A stretch of 64,000 nt of DNA from Sepioteuthis lessoniana (GCA_963585895.1 OY757921.1:53549090-53613089); one strand, 5' to 3'; counted from the first letter of the stretch, positions 24,689 through 39,606 are shown. Made by a program: numbers and translations. The notes: generated by a model from the letters alone, not told the origin.

Positions 24689-25264
24689 CTGGAAAAAGTA
24701 AAAGATATTGTTTTATAATATCCATTAGTATATTTTTAATACAACGATATTTCCAATCAACAAAAAACTTATTTTTGATACTTTCTTCATAGGATTATTG
24801 TTTTGGCAATGTGTTATCTTACAAGAGAGATCATTTTTATCACATAGAGAAAAGTGAACTAGATCAAACCAAAAGTGTTAAGTGGTTGGTCTTGTTTATA
24901 ATAAAAAATATATTTATTAAGTTTCGTATTAATCATTTCCCCTATATTTAGTTTAGCAAACACTTGATCTATTATGAGTCTAAAAGTGCGGCTATTACGT
25001 AAAGGCACTAAGAAATTATTTTGAAAGGCATAAATTTCAGCAAATAAATCCCATTTTTCGCAAATATCATATCCTATCATTTCGGGGAAAATTTGACATA
25101 GTTTATATGCCTATAGTCACTATACCATATCATGATATAAACAAAAAGATTTGAAAAGTAGACATAACGCGTGAAAAAGACAAGCAACTTCAGATGACAA
25201 GAATTTACTTATACTCACAAGTGGTATATGAGAAAACTTGAATCTCTCATAGAAAATGAGTCAC

Positions 25265-25381
25265 GTGTAATGGTTAGCAAGCTGGACTAGCAAACCTACA
25301 CGAGTGAGTTCGAGTCTCACTGGGTGCCCCTTTCATATGGCCTTGTGCCACATCTAAGCAAAAAGCTTAGTAAATTACCAC
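25265..25381 (+). mobile_element. tRNA-derived SINE, unit 3
   Basis: Identical insert, same position. Confidence 0.75.
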
Positions 25382-26251
25382 ATAAAATCCTCTAGTATTT
25401 TAGGATACAAATAGACTACCAAATCCTGGCTACTAGAGAATATATATTATTCTGGGTTTTGTCTTTTTATTTTAACAGCCCAATCGTTCGAGGCTATATA
25501 ATACGCAGACTACATGTCTGCAAGAGATAAAACTCCCACCCCACCGTTTGCTTTTGCGTAGAAATTTCTGACTTTTCTGTATTATTGTCTCAGTTATTCA
25601 TTAGTGATATACTAATACATTATCCTTTATATTTGCTGGCGTGATTCCAATATTTCAAGGGCAGAGGATCGGTCTTTCCTCATTATTGGTCTTTCTATCT
25701 TTCGTTTTCTATACCTTCTTTGTAGAGAGCTGTTTCTTTAATTACAGTAAAGTGCAAATTTGTTATCTTCCCTAGTCAATTTCTTGCGCTGAAGTCTCTT
25801 ATTTGAGTTTGTGTAGAACAACCAACATTTGCAGGTTTTCGATCAGGTCATGCCCGATGACTATCAAGGCAGGGCCTGTCGATCATGACACCCAAATCTG
25901 TTGTTTGGCTCCAATTTTTCGATTTTTTCTTTTTTCATGGGTAATATAGTGTCTTTTTTTAATTATTATCTGCGCAACTGACACAGATGTGAACAAGAAC
26001 ACATATCGTAAGGGAACTTGTCAGCTGATCAAAAAAAAAAATCAGTTTCTTAATTTTAAATTAGTTAAAATCTAAAGTTATCTTATTTTACCCATTTAAC
26101 AGATATCAGTAAATCTGGACCTATTTGCTTGTATCCCTGTATCGTTATTTTGGATTTGTTTTATATAATCGAAGACAATTGGAATCTCGTTAAACGAATA
26201 GCGGAATCCTGCCCAAAAATATATCGGAAAACATATTAACATGTCACTAAT

Positions 26252-29200
26252 ACAATAACTGAGACAATAATTACAGAAAAGTTAGAAATTTCTAAACAAA
26301 AGCAAACGGTAAGGAATAGCGCCCGAAACGCCATAAACACAAACACAAAAGAATAAACACTGACACAAGACGAACAAATGAATGTAGAGATTATGAAGAG
26401 AAATATGTCCGAAAAGAAAACCACATTACCCTCACTCAGGAATCAAGACTGGAAAACATTCAATGAAGAAATTTGTAAAATAAACTACTTATTAACAAAT
26501 ATCTTAAAGAACAACACGGAATTTAACGATCTAATCTGTGCAGGAGCGAAATCAGTAGGTGAAAAAAATCGCCTTTTTCCTTAAGAACATGAAAAGAAAG
26601 TCAAAACCTGCATTGGAAACACAGATAAAAAATCTACAATAACAAGCAAAAATACTAAGAAGAAGAAAAATATGAAAATATGTTGGGACGAAGAGAGTAA
26701 TGCAATGAAAATACGGGGGAGAATGTGCCAAGATTAACCAACAACCAGATGCAAGGGGAGCAAAACGATTGTGGACTAAAATATTGGGACGTAGCGATTA
26801 TGACAAAAACAAACTGAATGGATTAGCAACATGGAAAAGACTTCTAAACACTCGAAGAAGGTCCTAAGTCGGAAATACACCTCGATTCCATCAGAGCAAC
26901 ACTCAAAAAATACCAAACTGGAAAATTCCAGGCCTTGATGGCATACATGGATTCTGGTTTAAAAGTTCTCTTCCGTCCATGATAGACTGCCAATCAAAAT
27001 GAATCGATGCTCAGAGAAAACAAATATACCCCAATGGGTGATCAAAGGAAAGACGACCCTGATAAAAAAAAAAAAGACCACCAAAAAGGAACTGCACCCA
27101 GCAGTTAAAGACCCATAAAATGCCTACCGATGATATGGAACATACTAACAGCATAATTTAGGGAGGAGATTTACTTCCCGTTAATAAGCCACAGAACAGA
27201 AAGGATACCACATGGGGATTAGAAGTTCCGAGGCACAATTATACATTCATCAACATATCCTCAATGACAGTAAACCGAGACAGAAAATGAAGCTATGGTG
27301 TGGTTGACAAAAAATGGCTTACGGTATGCTCCCTCAAAGCTGGATAAGACACCGTCTCAAAATGCCATAAAGCTTATCAACAAACAAACAAAAAACTAGG
27401 AAAACTACAGAGTTGACCTGACAGCAGGAGGAGAAAGTTTCGCAGAGATGAACATCTAGAGAGGAATACTCCAGAGAAATGCGCTACTACTGTTAGCATC
27501 GTTTATAACGATGACAGCATTCAATCACATAATCAGGAAATGCATCGGCGGTTATAAACTTAATAAATTGTAAGAAAAGATTAATAACCTAATGTACATC
27601 GATGGTATTAAAATGTTTGCCATGAATGAAAAACCTTAATACAGTCAGTGAGAGTATACTGTCAGGACATAGGGATAGAATTTGATAGACAAAATGCCAT
27701 ATGCTAAAAATGAGGTGCGGGCAACATTACGCAAGGCATAGAACTACCAAAGCAAGGAATAATTAAAACCCTCGAAGAAAAGGAAACCTACAAACACTTG
27801 AGAATATTGAAAGCGGACACCATTAAATACGTGGAGGTGAGAGAAAACATTACAAAAGAGTATCTCAGGAGAACGAGAAAACTACTGGAAACCAAACTAT
27901 ATGGTAGGAATCTCATCAAGGAGAAAACATCGGGGCCGTCCCCCTTGTAAGATAATTCTTGAAATAGACGAGGGGAGAATTTCTACAAATGAAGACGAGA
28001 GCAGGAAAACACATGATCATATATAAGACCTTACATCCCAGAGATGACGTTGACAGACTGTATGTGTCGAGAAAAGGAGGAGGAAGAGGACTCACCAGCA
28101 GCATTCAAGATAGCATTGATGCATTGATACAATGACTCGAAGACTACTTAAAAAAATCACGGTAGAAAACTGACAACAGCAACCAGAAACAATGCAGACA
28201 ACACAATTATCAACAGGATAAAAATAACCAGAAAACAAAAATAGTTTGGTTAATTTTGGTTTTATAGAATATCAACCATTGTAGGTTATTCAATGTCAAA
28301 TCCATTTTTAAACATATAAACAGTTCTCTTTCAAAATTTTTAGTTTAGCATAAGTACGTTGTTTAAATATCCAAAATAGTCCTATTTCAAAATATTCAGT
28401 TTAGTCCACAAATATAAATGATTCCAAGTATTGTCATGTATTAATTACTAAACATCATTAGTATATTTACACTCAGTTAAATGAAAGCAGTTTAAATGTC
28501 AAGAGAGCCCTCTTTCAAACAATTCAGTCTAGCATAAGCACTTACTTTAGTTCTATTTGACCAATAGTTAGGACCCTCTCAGGTGCTACAACTTCCAGCC
28601 AAAGTGGACCTGGATGCGATGGAAATCAAGGAGTATGCCACATTCGCCAAAGTCCCAACATTACTGGAGCCTCAACATCGGCTGGTTTCCTGTCATAAAC
28701 TGGAAACTCGTTGGGGGGACTTGAACCTCTGCAGAGATTCACTCGGTGCATTCTACAGTCTCAGCCTCAGCCGAATAGGCCAAAAACGAAAATGGGAAGA
28801 AAAACTAATGTATGGACATCTCAAGTGAAATCTCACACATGAAAAATTAGACTTGGCTAAGAAAGAGAAAGATAAAAAACGGTGTCTCTTCTGATAGCAA
28901 AAATAACAACACCATAAGAACCAGCTATATCAAAGCAAGAATAGATCAGACGCAACAAAATAGCAAATGAATGTTTTGTGGTGAGAGAGATGAAACCATC
29001 AATCACATAGTAAACGAATGCAGAAAATTAGCAAAGAAGTAGTGTACGACTAAACACGGATGGGTGGAGAAAGTGATACACTAGGAATTGGGCCAGAGGT
29101 TTAAATTTGACCATACGAACAAATGGTCCGTGAACTACCCAGAATCCGTCCTGGAGAGTGAGACACTCAATATTCTTTGAGATTTTGTGGTATAAACATA

Positions 29201-29645
29201 TCACCTGTTCTACGTCTGCCGAAAGAACTAAAGATAGTCAACAAAGAACACCCCCGAAAAAAAAGAAAAGCGAACGCTACAAGCTATAGATTTTGCCGAC
29301 CCACCAGACCACAGAGTACAACTGAAAGAAAGCGAGAAGAAAGATAAAAACCTAGACCTTCCTAGGGAGACGAAAATCTATGGAACATGAAAGTTATGGT
29401 GATAACAATCGTTATCGGTGATCTCGGTAAAGTCACCAAAATATTGGTTCAAGGACGCTAAGAATTGGAAATGAAAAAACGAGTGGAGACCAACCAAACA
29501 ACAGGATTATTAAATTGGTCAGAATACTGACGAGACATCTGTAGACGTGAGGAGACCTACAATCTCTCAAAAGCCAGTGGAACACCATCTAAAAATACTG
29601 GGGTGAACGGAATAATAAAAATAATAATAATAATAATAATAATAA
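26252..29645 (+). mobile_element. LINE-A copy 3, spanning units 3 and 4
   Basis: Same decayed ORF; TAA tail is the shortest, 29611-29645, interrupted by AAAA. Confidence 0.85.
28243..28782 (+). mobile_element. Nested element, unit 4
   Basis: 540 bp, same site. Confidence 0.8.
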
Positions 29646-29646
29646 A

Positions 29647-30010
29647 ATTGGCCAAAATTTCGATTTGCCCTCCCGGCTAACCACAGAATAAAACTGAAAG
29701 AACGTGCAAAGAGAGATAAGTACTGCAACCTTGCTAGAGAATTGAAGAAACTGTGGAACATGAAGGTGACATTTATACCAATTGTGGTTGGTGCTTTTGG
29801 CAAGGTAACTAAAGGAATATTAAAGGGCCTGGAGGATTTTGAAGTTGGCGGTCGAGTGGAGACCATCCGAACAACAGCATTATTGAAAACGGCCAGAATA
29901 CTGAGGAGAGTCCTGAAGACTTGCGGAAATTGATGTCACTCAATATCCAGTGAAAGACCATCAGCGATAGCTGATGGGAAAAAAACTCTTATGAGTAAAT
30001 GATAATAATA
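29647..30010 (+). mobile_element. LINE-B 3' end, unit 4
   Basis: Same fragment; one Ile-to-Val codon change (IPIVVGAFG). Confidence 0.85.
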
Positions 30011-30485
30011 CAAACTTGAGCATTCCTGCCGAGTTTGGAGATACAATGAAGGAAAACTATAACCAAAAAAATTAAAAGGCCTTTCCATGGTGGTAAAAGT
30101 GTTTGGGAACATAAAATTTACAGTAATATAAATCATAGCTTGAAAAGTTTAGACAATTCATATGAACTTAAAAAATGTCTGGAGAAATTGAAGATCAGTT
30201 TAAAGAACTCACCGACTTCACACCACAGTACTTATAGATCGACAAAAACTCTTGGATAGAATATAATCAGCCTATAATAAGCTGTTAGAGGGGAATTTTC
30301 AGTCGACACTTGTTGCTAGTGGCATACTGGATTTCCTCTTATTCGTAAATATCAACGTTGTCTTTCTAATTTTCCTATATTTTTATATCTGAAGCTTTTC
30401 AAATCTTATAGAGGAAGGCGTTCTTTTCTTGACTCATATGAATTTTTAAGCGATTGAATAAATGAACGGAGTCGATAATACTCAC

Positions 30486-30509
30486 CTGTTTTTGGTGGAG
30501 GTCGTACCA
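30486..30509 (-). CDS. 24-nt linker microexon, unit 4
   Basis: Same sequence, downstream of the intact EGF exon of this unit. Confidence 0.85.
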
Positions 30510-30699
30510 CTGAAATGAGATTAAAATCATATCAATTGAAATAATCCTAACGTATTTGTTGCCATTTTCTTTGAGCAAGGCACAAATAATTATTTTAATT
30601 AACTTTAAACGGAAAATCTCAAGTAGTTATTATCGTTTTTGAAAACATTAGTATTATTGTAATTATTTTTTAAATACATTCAGACTTTTTCATACCAGC

Positions 30700-31890
30700 C
30701 TTAGCTGAGGGTTTTGCTGTAGTTTGGATAGTCTCCACTCATCCTCTTAATTTCATTTCTTCTAGTCCCTGTACAAATCTCTTCCGAGCACAACAATTAC
30801 AATTATTCATATGCTCAAATTTCAACTCCCTACACAAATCTCCGTAGAACACAATCCCAATCCAGTTGTGTCTCGTTTTATACTCTCTTAGTGCTAATTT
30901 ACTGCATTCAATTATTACATGATTGGTTCTTCGTCTCTGTCACCACATAATCTCCATCTACTATATTCTTGCGTCTTCTCTGTTCTTGCTTTAACATTGT
31001 TAGTCTTAATGACGTTGTTTGTCGCTTGAAATGTCCATAGAGTTGTTTTTCTTCCATTTTTTTTCTTGTTATTTTTGTTCGGTCTATGATTGTGTTACAC
31101 GTTGCTGTTATTCTCTTTTTCTCATGTAATCTTTGAGGCATTGTATTGATGCATGAACCCTAACTTCACTATTGACAAGGCCTCGTTCTCCTCCATTTTT
31201 TGAGACATACTCTCTGTCTACGTCATCACAGGAATGTAATGCCTAATGCATCGTCATTTATTTTTCGTCCCCTGAGACCTTTATTATTATTATTATTATT
31301 ACTCATAGCGAGTGTTTCCTACCAGCGTTGGCTGATAGTATTTAACAGAATACGGAGTGAGAGGGAGTCTTCTCAAGTTTTCAGGTCTCTTCTGAGTATC
31401 CTGGTTGGTCTCGACACTGCTGCAGTCTTGGTATTCTTTGATATCCAAATTATCCGTTCTCTTATCCAAGATTTATGTTACCATTTAAAACGCACCAATT
31501 AAAATTGATATCAATGTTCTACAACTGTTTTGGTTCCCTGTCAAATCCCAGTAGTTCGTAATAATTTTGCCTTTGAACAAACACAAAAAGCCACAAGACG
31601 GAATTTTAGTAACAACAAGTCTCTTCAAGTCTCAGAATTTGGACAGCTCTGAGCAATTCAGTAGTTTTGATTTATCTCTTCGAGTTACATTGTCTAAATT
31701 CTTCTTTGTTATGTTGTGCTCTTTTCATTCCAAGATATCTCGGTATTTTTCCTTCCTTAGTGTCTTCACTTATTGTTGCTATTTCTCTACCTGTCTTTCT
31801 TACCTAAGTTCCCATCCGGGTTTTGTGATTATGCCTACTTTGGCATACGCAATTATCACTATCTCCTCACAACAACCTTTATGAAACAAA
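30700..31890 (-). mobile_element. Minus-strand LINE mosaic, unit 4
   Basis: As unit 1, including the variant set specific to units 1 and 4 in its upstream half. Confidence 0.75.
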
Positions 31891-32351
31891 AGCAATAGAA
31901 TGTTTGCACAGATCATAAGCACAATTGATACAATATCTAAAGGCAGTTAGAATTATGTCTAATATTTTATTCAATATCTCCTCAAATTCTCTCTCTCCAT
32001 TTTCTTCTTAAAATAGTTGAATCTACTCTAAAAAGTATTTCCCACTATTATTGCTTTCAGTCTTATAAGACCGTTTTTTCCAAAATATATTAATATGTTT
32101 GTAAAGCGTCCAGTTACTTAATCGACTTGTGTTTTGAAATAGGTCTTGGCAGTAAATTTCTAGTTCAATGGGATATATTGAAAAAATTGCTAACTTATTT
32201 AGATTAAGCATTAAGCAGTTTTAACGCATCAGATAAATCTTCATCTAGTTCATTTCATTCACCCCTGAAACATGGAAATCAATGACACATCACTCTAATA
32301 GAAATGAGCAGATTAAAAGGATACAAAATGAAAACTTTTGGCATTACGTAC

Positions 32352-32462
32352 CTTTTTCACAGATCTTTCCAATGTAACCACGAGGACATACACACACTGC
32401 AATTTTACCTCTAGGAACACATTTTCCTCTGTTTCTGCATGGATTAATTCTGCAGGGATTGA
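32352..32462 (-). CDS. EGF-like domain exon, unit 4 (intact)
   Basis: The only other intact EGF exon in the window: 111 nt, six cysteines in the same spacing, with the same acceptor and donor as unit 1. Confidence 0.93.
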
Positions 32463-33213
32463 CTGAATAACGGTGAATGTAATTTCATTATCATATCCAC
32501 ATATAATTTTCTTACGTGAAATTTGAAGAAAAAAACATTAATGAAATACGGTGTTTATTCAATTGCCTCGATGATATAACTAATTAATACACAATTAATA
32601 AAAGCTTTTTAATCTATTACAAACTATTCATGAAACTAATGGTTTATGTCTATAGCATAGGATTAAGAATTGAATTGTGACATTAATATTGATTAATTAC
32701 TGTATTTCACTCCTCTCAGCTTTAATTGTTCTATTGTTTGTAGATATACTTGATGAAATAATTTTCTTTTCTATTTTTCTGTCCTTCACCGTTGATTATA
32801 TTGATATATTCAATGGAAGATATTGAGAGAATATTGAAAACAAAAGTCATTAACAAATTTACCTCCTTTAAAAATCAATCAGCATATGTACGTATGTATG
32901 TATATATATCTAAAAATAATGATGCAAATCATTCTTGAGTTTTGTATATAGATGTTTCCACCCTAAGTGTTTTTCTTTCACTTTCCTTATATAGATTACT
33001 TCATTACATTCTTTTTAGCAAATATCCGGAAGTCTCTTTCTCTTTGCAAAATTTAAACTTTCCCATTCAAGAAAACTCTAAATAAACATTAATAATGTCT
33101 CACCTAAAAAAAAAAACAGGCAAGTGACCAAATAACATTTAGAAGATTAATGTAAGCTTTCACACTACGAATACTTCATAGGCATTAGGCTTAAAAAAGA
33201 GACATACACCTAC

Positions 33214-33777
33214 CTTGACATGCCTTCATCGCTATTTTATTCTTAATACTCCTCAAGGCATTAAAGTTTTTAACAGTAAATTTATGCTGCGATATCGGTT
33301 TACTAGCCATGGCTCTCAGATCTGATTGTCGTAGATTTCTTCCAATACCAATGCTGAACATTACGATGCCTTTTGCTTTAAGTATCGCAGCTTCTCTTTT
33401 TACGGCTCTTGGATTGGAAGACACACCGTCGGTGAGAACAATGGCGATATTAGGAGCATAACTTCGATCTCCTTGTCTTTTTGTAAAGATATATCGGAGA
33501 GTTCTGAGGGCTATATGGGTGTTTGTTCCTCCCCCACGGAATCTGATTCTTCTGATTGCCTTTATCAATCTCCACTTCTTTCGGTATGCTCTCAGATTGA
33601 AGCGAACGACTGAGCTTGAGCTGAACGACACAACAGCAACTCTGACTTGATTATAGCCTATTTTCATAGCACTGACAACTCCAATCGTGAATAGCTTAAC
33701 TTTTTCGAAATTTCTTCTAGTTACACTTCCAGAATCATCAAGCACAAAGACGATGTCTGCCACTGCTTTATTACATA
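33214..33777 (-). CDS. vWA-domain exon, unit 4
   Basis: 564 nt, protein identical to unit 1 (the Tyr variant). It is followed downstream by an intact EGF exon, so the complete module vWA-EGF-linker is readable here. Confidence 0.95.
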
Positions 33778-34353
33778 CTGGAAAAAGTAAAAGATATTGT
33801 TTTATAATATCCATTAGTATATTTTTAATACAACGATATTTCCAATCAACAAAAAACTTATTTTTGATACTTTCTTCATAGGATTATTGTTTTGGCAATG
33901 TGTTATCTTACAAGAGAGATCATTTTTATCACATAGAGAAAAGTGAACTAGATCAAACCAAAAGTGTTAAGTGGTTGGTCTTGTTTATAATAAAAAATAT
34001 ATTTATTAAGTTTCGTATTAATCATTTCCCCTATATTTAGTTTAGCAAACACTTGATCTATTATGAGTCTAAAAGTGCGGCTATTACGTAAAGGCACTAA
34101 GAAATTATTTTGAAAGGCATAAATTTCAGCAAATAAATCCCATTTTTCGCAAATATCATATCCTATCATTTCGGGGAAAATTTGACATAGTTTATATGCC
34201 TATAGTCACTATACCATATCATGATATAAACAAAACGATTTGAAAAGTAGACATAACGCGTGAAAAAGACAAGCAACTTCAGATGACAAGAATTTACTTA
34301 TACTCACAAGTGGTATATGAGAAAACTTGAATCTCTCATAGAAAATGAGTCAC

Positions 34354-34470
34354 GTGTAATGGTTAGCAAGCTGGACTAGCAAACCTACACGAGTGAGTTC
34401 GAGTCTCACTGGGTGCCCCTTTCATATGGCCTTGTGCCACATCTAAGCAAAAAGCTTAGTAAATTACCAC
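34354..34470 (+). mobile_element. tRNA-derived SINE, unit 4
   Basis: Identical insert, same position. The next unit (43689/43690) has the empty site. Confidence 0.75.
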
Positions 34471-35340
34471 ATAAAATCCTCTAGTATTTTAGGATACAAA
34501 TAGACTACCAAATCCTGGCTACTAGAGAATATATATTATTCTGGGTTTTGTCTTTTTATTTTAACAGCCCAATCGTTCGAGGCTATATAATACGCCGACT
34601 ACACGTCTGCAAGAGATAAAACTCCCACCCCACCGTTTGCTTTTGCGTAGAAATTTCTGACTTTTCTGTATTATTGTCTCAGTTATTCATTAGTGATATA
34701 CTAATACATTATCCTTTATATTTGCTGGCGTGATTCCAATATTTCAAGGGCAGAAGATCGGTCTTTCCTCATTATTGGTCTTTCTATCTTTCGTTTTCTA
34801 TACCTTCTTTGTAGAGAGCTGTTTCTTTAATTACAGTAAAGTGCAAATTTGTTATCTTCCCTAGTCAATTTCTTGCGCTGAAGTCTCTTATTTGAGTTTG
34901 TGTAGAACAACCAACATTTGCAGGTTTTCGATCAGGTCATGCCCGATGACTATCAAGGCAGGGCCTGTCGATCATGACACCCAAATCTGTTGTTTGGCTC
35001 CAATTTTTCGATTTTTTCTTTTTTCATGGGTAATATAGTGTCTTTTTTTAATTATTATCTGCGCAACTGACACAGATGTGAACAAGAACACATATCGTAA
35101 GGGAACTTGTCAGCTGATCAAAAAAAAAAATCAGTTTCTTAATTTTAAATTAGTTAAAATCTAAAGTTATCTTATTTTACCCATTTAACAGATATCAGTA
35201 AATCTGGACCTATTTGCTTGTATCCCTGTATCGTTATTTTGGATTTGTTTTATATAATCGAAGACAATTGGAATCTCGTTAAACGAATAGCGGAATCCTG
35301 CCCAAAAATATATCGGAAAACATATTAACATGTCACTAAT

Positions 35341-38300
35341 ACAATAACTGAGACAATAATTACAGAAAAGTTAGAAATTTCTAAACAAAAGCAAACGGTA
35401 AGGAATAGCGCCCGAAACGCCATAAACACAAACACAAAAGAATAAACACTGACACAAGACGAACAAATGAATGTAGAGATTATGAAGAGAAATATGTCCG
35501 AAAAGAAAACCACATTACCCTCACTCAGGAATCAAGACTGGAAAACATTCAATGAAGAAATTTGTAAAATAAACTACTTATTAACAAATATCTTAAAGAA
35601 CAACACGGAATTTAACGATCTAATCTGTGCAGGAGCGAAATCAGTAGGTGAAAAAAATCGCCTTTTTCCTTAAGAACATGAAAAGAAAGTCAAAACCTGC
35701 ATTGGAAACACAGATAAAAAATCTACAATAACAAGCAAAAATACTAAGAAGAAGAAAAATATGAAAATATGTTGGGACGAAGAGAGTAATGCAATGAAAA
35801 TACGGGGGAGAATGTGCCAAGATTAACCAACAACCAGATGCAAGGGGAGCAAAACGATTGTGGACTAAAATATTGGGACGTAGCGATTATGACAAAAACA
35901 AACTGAATGGATTAGCAACATGGAAAAGACATCTAAACACTCGAAGAAGGTCCTAAGTCGGAAATACACCTCGATTCCATCAGAGCAACACTCAAAAAAT
36001 ACCAAACTGGAAAATTCCAGGCCTTGATGGCATACATGGATTCTGGTTTAAAAGTTCTCTTCCGTCCATGATAGACTGCCAATCAAAATGAATCGATGCT
36101 CAGAGAAAACAAATATACCCCAATGGGTGATCAAAGGAAAGACGACCCTGATAAAAAAAAAAAGACCACCAAAAAGGAACTGCACCCAGCAGTTAAAGAC
36201 CCATAAAATGCCTACCGATGATATGGAACATACTAACAGCATAATTTAGGGAGGAGATTTACTTCCCGTTAATAAGCCGTAGAACAGAAAGGATACCACA
36301 TGGGGATTAGAAGTTCCGAGGCACAATTATACATTCATCAACATATCCTCAATGACAGTAAACCGAGACAGAAAATGAAGCTATGGTGTGGTTGACAAAA
36401 AATGGCTTACGGTATGCTCCCTCAAAGCTGGATAAGACACCGTCTCAAAATGCCATAAAGCTTATCAACAAACAAACAAAAAACTAGGAAAACTACAGAG
36501 TTGACCTGACAGCAGGAGGAGAAAGTTTCGCAGAGATGAACATCTAGAGAAGAATACTCCAGAGAAATGCGCTACTACTGTTAGCATCGTTTATAACGAT
36601 GACAGCATTCAATCACATAATCAGGAAATGCATCGGCGGTTATAAACTTAATAAATTGTAAGAAAAGATTAATAACCTAATGTACATCGATGGTATTAAA
36701 ATGTTTGCCATGAATGAAAAACCTTAATACAGTCAGTGAGAGTATACTGTCAGGACATAGGGATAGAATTTGATAGACAAAATGCCATATGCTAAAAATG
36801 AGGTGCGGGCAACATTACGCAAGGCATAGAACTACCAAAGCAAGGAATAATTAAAACCCTCGAAGAAAAGGAAACCTACAAACACTTGAGAATATTGAAA
36901 GCGGACACCATTAAATACGTGGAGGTGAGAGAAAACATTACAAAAGAGTATCTCAGGAGAACGAGAAAACTACTGGAAACCAAACTATATGGTAGGAATC
37001 TCATCAAGGAGAAAACATCGGGGCCGTCCCCCTTGTAAGATAATTCTTGAAATAGACGAGGGGAGAATTTCTACAAATGAAGACGAGAGCAGGAAAACAC
37101 ATGATCATATATAAGACCTTACATCCCAGAGATGACGTTGACAGACTGTATGTGTCGAGAAAAGGAGGAGGAAGAGGACTCACCAGCAGCATTCAAGATA
37201 GCATTGATGCATTGATACAATGACTCGAAGACTACTTAAAAAAATCACGGTAGAAAACTGACAACAGCAACCAGAAACAATGCAGACAACACAATTATCA
37301 ACAGGATAAAAATAACCAGAAAACAAAAATAGTTTGGTTAATTTTGGTTTTATAGAATATCAACCATTGTAGGTTATTCAATGTCAAATCCATTTTTAAA
37401 CATATAAACAGTTCTCTTTCAAAATTTTCAGTTTAGCATAAGTACGCTGTTTAAATATCCAAAATAGTCCTATTTCAAAATATTCAGTTTAGTCCACAAA
37501 TATAAATGATTCCAAGTATTGTCATGTATTAATTACTAAACATCATTAGTATATTTACACTCAGTTAAATGAAAGCAGTTTAAATGTCAAGGGAGCCCTC
37601 TTTCAAACAATTCAGTCTAGCATAAGCACTTACTTTAGTTCTATTTGACCAATAGTTAGGACCCTCTCAGGTGCTACAACTTCCAGCCAAAGTGGACCTG
37701 GATGCGATGGAAATCAAGGAGTATGCCACATTCGCCAAAGTCCCAACATTACTGGAGCCTCAACATCGGCTGGTTTCCTGTCATAAACAGGAAACTCGTT
37801 GGAGGAGACTTGAACCTCTGCAGAGATTCACTCGGTGCATTCTACAGTCTCAGCCTCAGCCGAATAGGCCAAAAACGAAAATGGGAAGAAAAACTAATGT
37901 ATGGACATCTCAAGTGAAATCTCACACATGAAAAATTAGACTTGGCTAAGAAAGAGAAAGATAAAAAACGGTGTCTCTTCTGATAGCAAAAATAACAACA
38001 CCATAAGAACCAGCTATATCAAAGCAAGAATAGATCAGACGCAACAAAATAGCAAATGAATGTTTTGTGGTGAGAGAGATGAAACCATCAATCACATAGT
38101 AAACGAATGCAGAAAATTAGCAAAGAAGTAGTGTACGACTAAACACGGATGGGTGGAGAAAGTGATACACTAGGAATTGGGCCAGAGGTTTAAATTTGAC
38201 CATACGAACAAATGGTCCGTGAACTACCCAGAATCCGTCCTGGAGAGTGAGACACTCAATATTCTTTAAGATTTTGTGGTATAAACATATCACCTGTTCT

Positions 38301-38706
38301 ACGTCTGCCGAAAAGAACTAAAGATAGTCAACAAAGAACCCCCGCTCCAAAAAAAAGAAAAGAGAACGCTACAAGCTATAGATTTTGCCGACCCACCAGA
38401 CCACAGAGTACAACTGAAAGAAAGCGAGAAGAAAGATAAAAACCTAGACCTTCCTAGGGAGACGAAAATCTATGGAACATGAAAGTTATGGTGATAACAA
38501 TCGTTATCGGTGATCTCGGTAAAGTCACCAAAATATTGGTTCAAGGACGCTAAGAATTGGAAATGAAAAAACGAGTGGAGACCAACCAAACAACAGGATT
38601 ATTAAATTGGTCAGAATACTGACGAGACATCTGTAGACGTGAGGAGACCTACAATCTCTCAAAAGCCAGTGGAATACCATCTAAAAATACTGGGGTGAGC
38701 GGAATG

Positions 38707-38761
<55 letters not shown>

Positions 38762-38767
38762 TAATAA
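35341..38767 (+). mobile_element. LINE-A copy 4, spanning units 4 and 5
   Basis: Same decayed ORF; longest TAA tail (38703-38767). Confidence 0.85.
37331..37871 (+). mobile_element. Nested element, unit 5 (541 bp)
   Basis: Carries the one-base variant of unit 3 plus a Leu-to-Gln codon change in the conserved open stretch. Confidence 0.8.
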
Positions 38768-38768
38768 A

Positions 38769-39131
38769 ATTGGCCAAATTTTCGATTTGCCCTCCCGGCT
38801 AACCACAGAATAAAACTGAAAGAACGTGCAAAGAGAGATAAGTACTGCAACCTTGCTAGAGAATTGAAGAAACTGTGGAACATGAAGGTGACATTTATAC
38901 CAATTGTGATTGGTGCTTTTGGCAAGGTAACTAAAGGAATATTAAAGGGCCTGGAGGATTTTGAAGTTGGCGGTCGAGTGGAGACCATCCGAACAACAGC
39001 ATTATTGAAAACGGCCAGAATACTGAGGAGAGTCCTGAAGACTTGCGGAAATTGATGTCACTCAATATCCAGTGAAAGACCATCAGCGATAGCTGATGGG
39101 AAAAAACTCTTATGAGTAAATGATAATAATA
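38769..39131 (+). mobile_element. LINE-B 3' end, unit 5
   Basis: Same fragment, following the longest TAA tract. Confidence 0.85.
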
Positions 39132-39606
39132 CAAACTTGAGCATTCCTGCCGAGTTTGGAGATACAATGAAGGAAAACTATAACCAAAAAAATTAAAAGG
39201 CCTTTCCATGGTGGTAAAAGTGTTTGGGAACATAAAATTTACAGTAATATAAATCATAGCTTGAAAAGTTTAGACAATTCATATGAACTTAAAAAATGTC
39301 TGGAGAAATTGAAGATCAGTTTAAAGAACTCACCGACTTCACACCACAGTACTTATAGATCGACAAAAACTCTTGGATAGAATATAATCAGCCTATAATA
39401 AGCTGTTAGAGGGGAATTTTCAGTCGACACTTGTTGCTAGTGGCATACTGGATTTCCTCTTATTCGTAAATATCAACGTTGTCTTTCTAATTTTCCTATA
39501 TTTTTATATCTGAAGCTTTTCAAATCTTATAGAGGAAGGCGTTCTTTTCTTGACTCATATGAATTTTTAACCGATTGAATAAATGAACGGAGTCGATAAT
39601 ACTCAC

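Larger units (their letters stand above)
17913..27228 (-). repeat. Tandem unit 3 (9316 bp)
   Basis: The longest copy. Fold-back EGF exon, SINE present. It shares with unit 5 an AGGAG variant in the nested element (near 19396) and a C-rich variant near 19934. Downstream of about 22.2 kb it matches unit 2 almost base for base, including the vWA His variant, which suggests recent common descent or conversion of that half. Confidence 0.95.
27229..36316 (-). repeat. Tandem unit 4 (9088 bp)
   Basis: With unit 1, one of the two copies whose EGF exon is intact; the SINE is present. The sequence around 31.4-32.3 kb matches unit 1 rather than units 2, 3, 5 and 6, while the vWA upstream intron resembles units 2 and 3. 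The copy is therefore mosaic. Confidence 0.95.
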
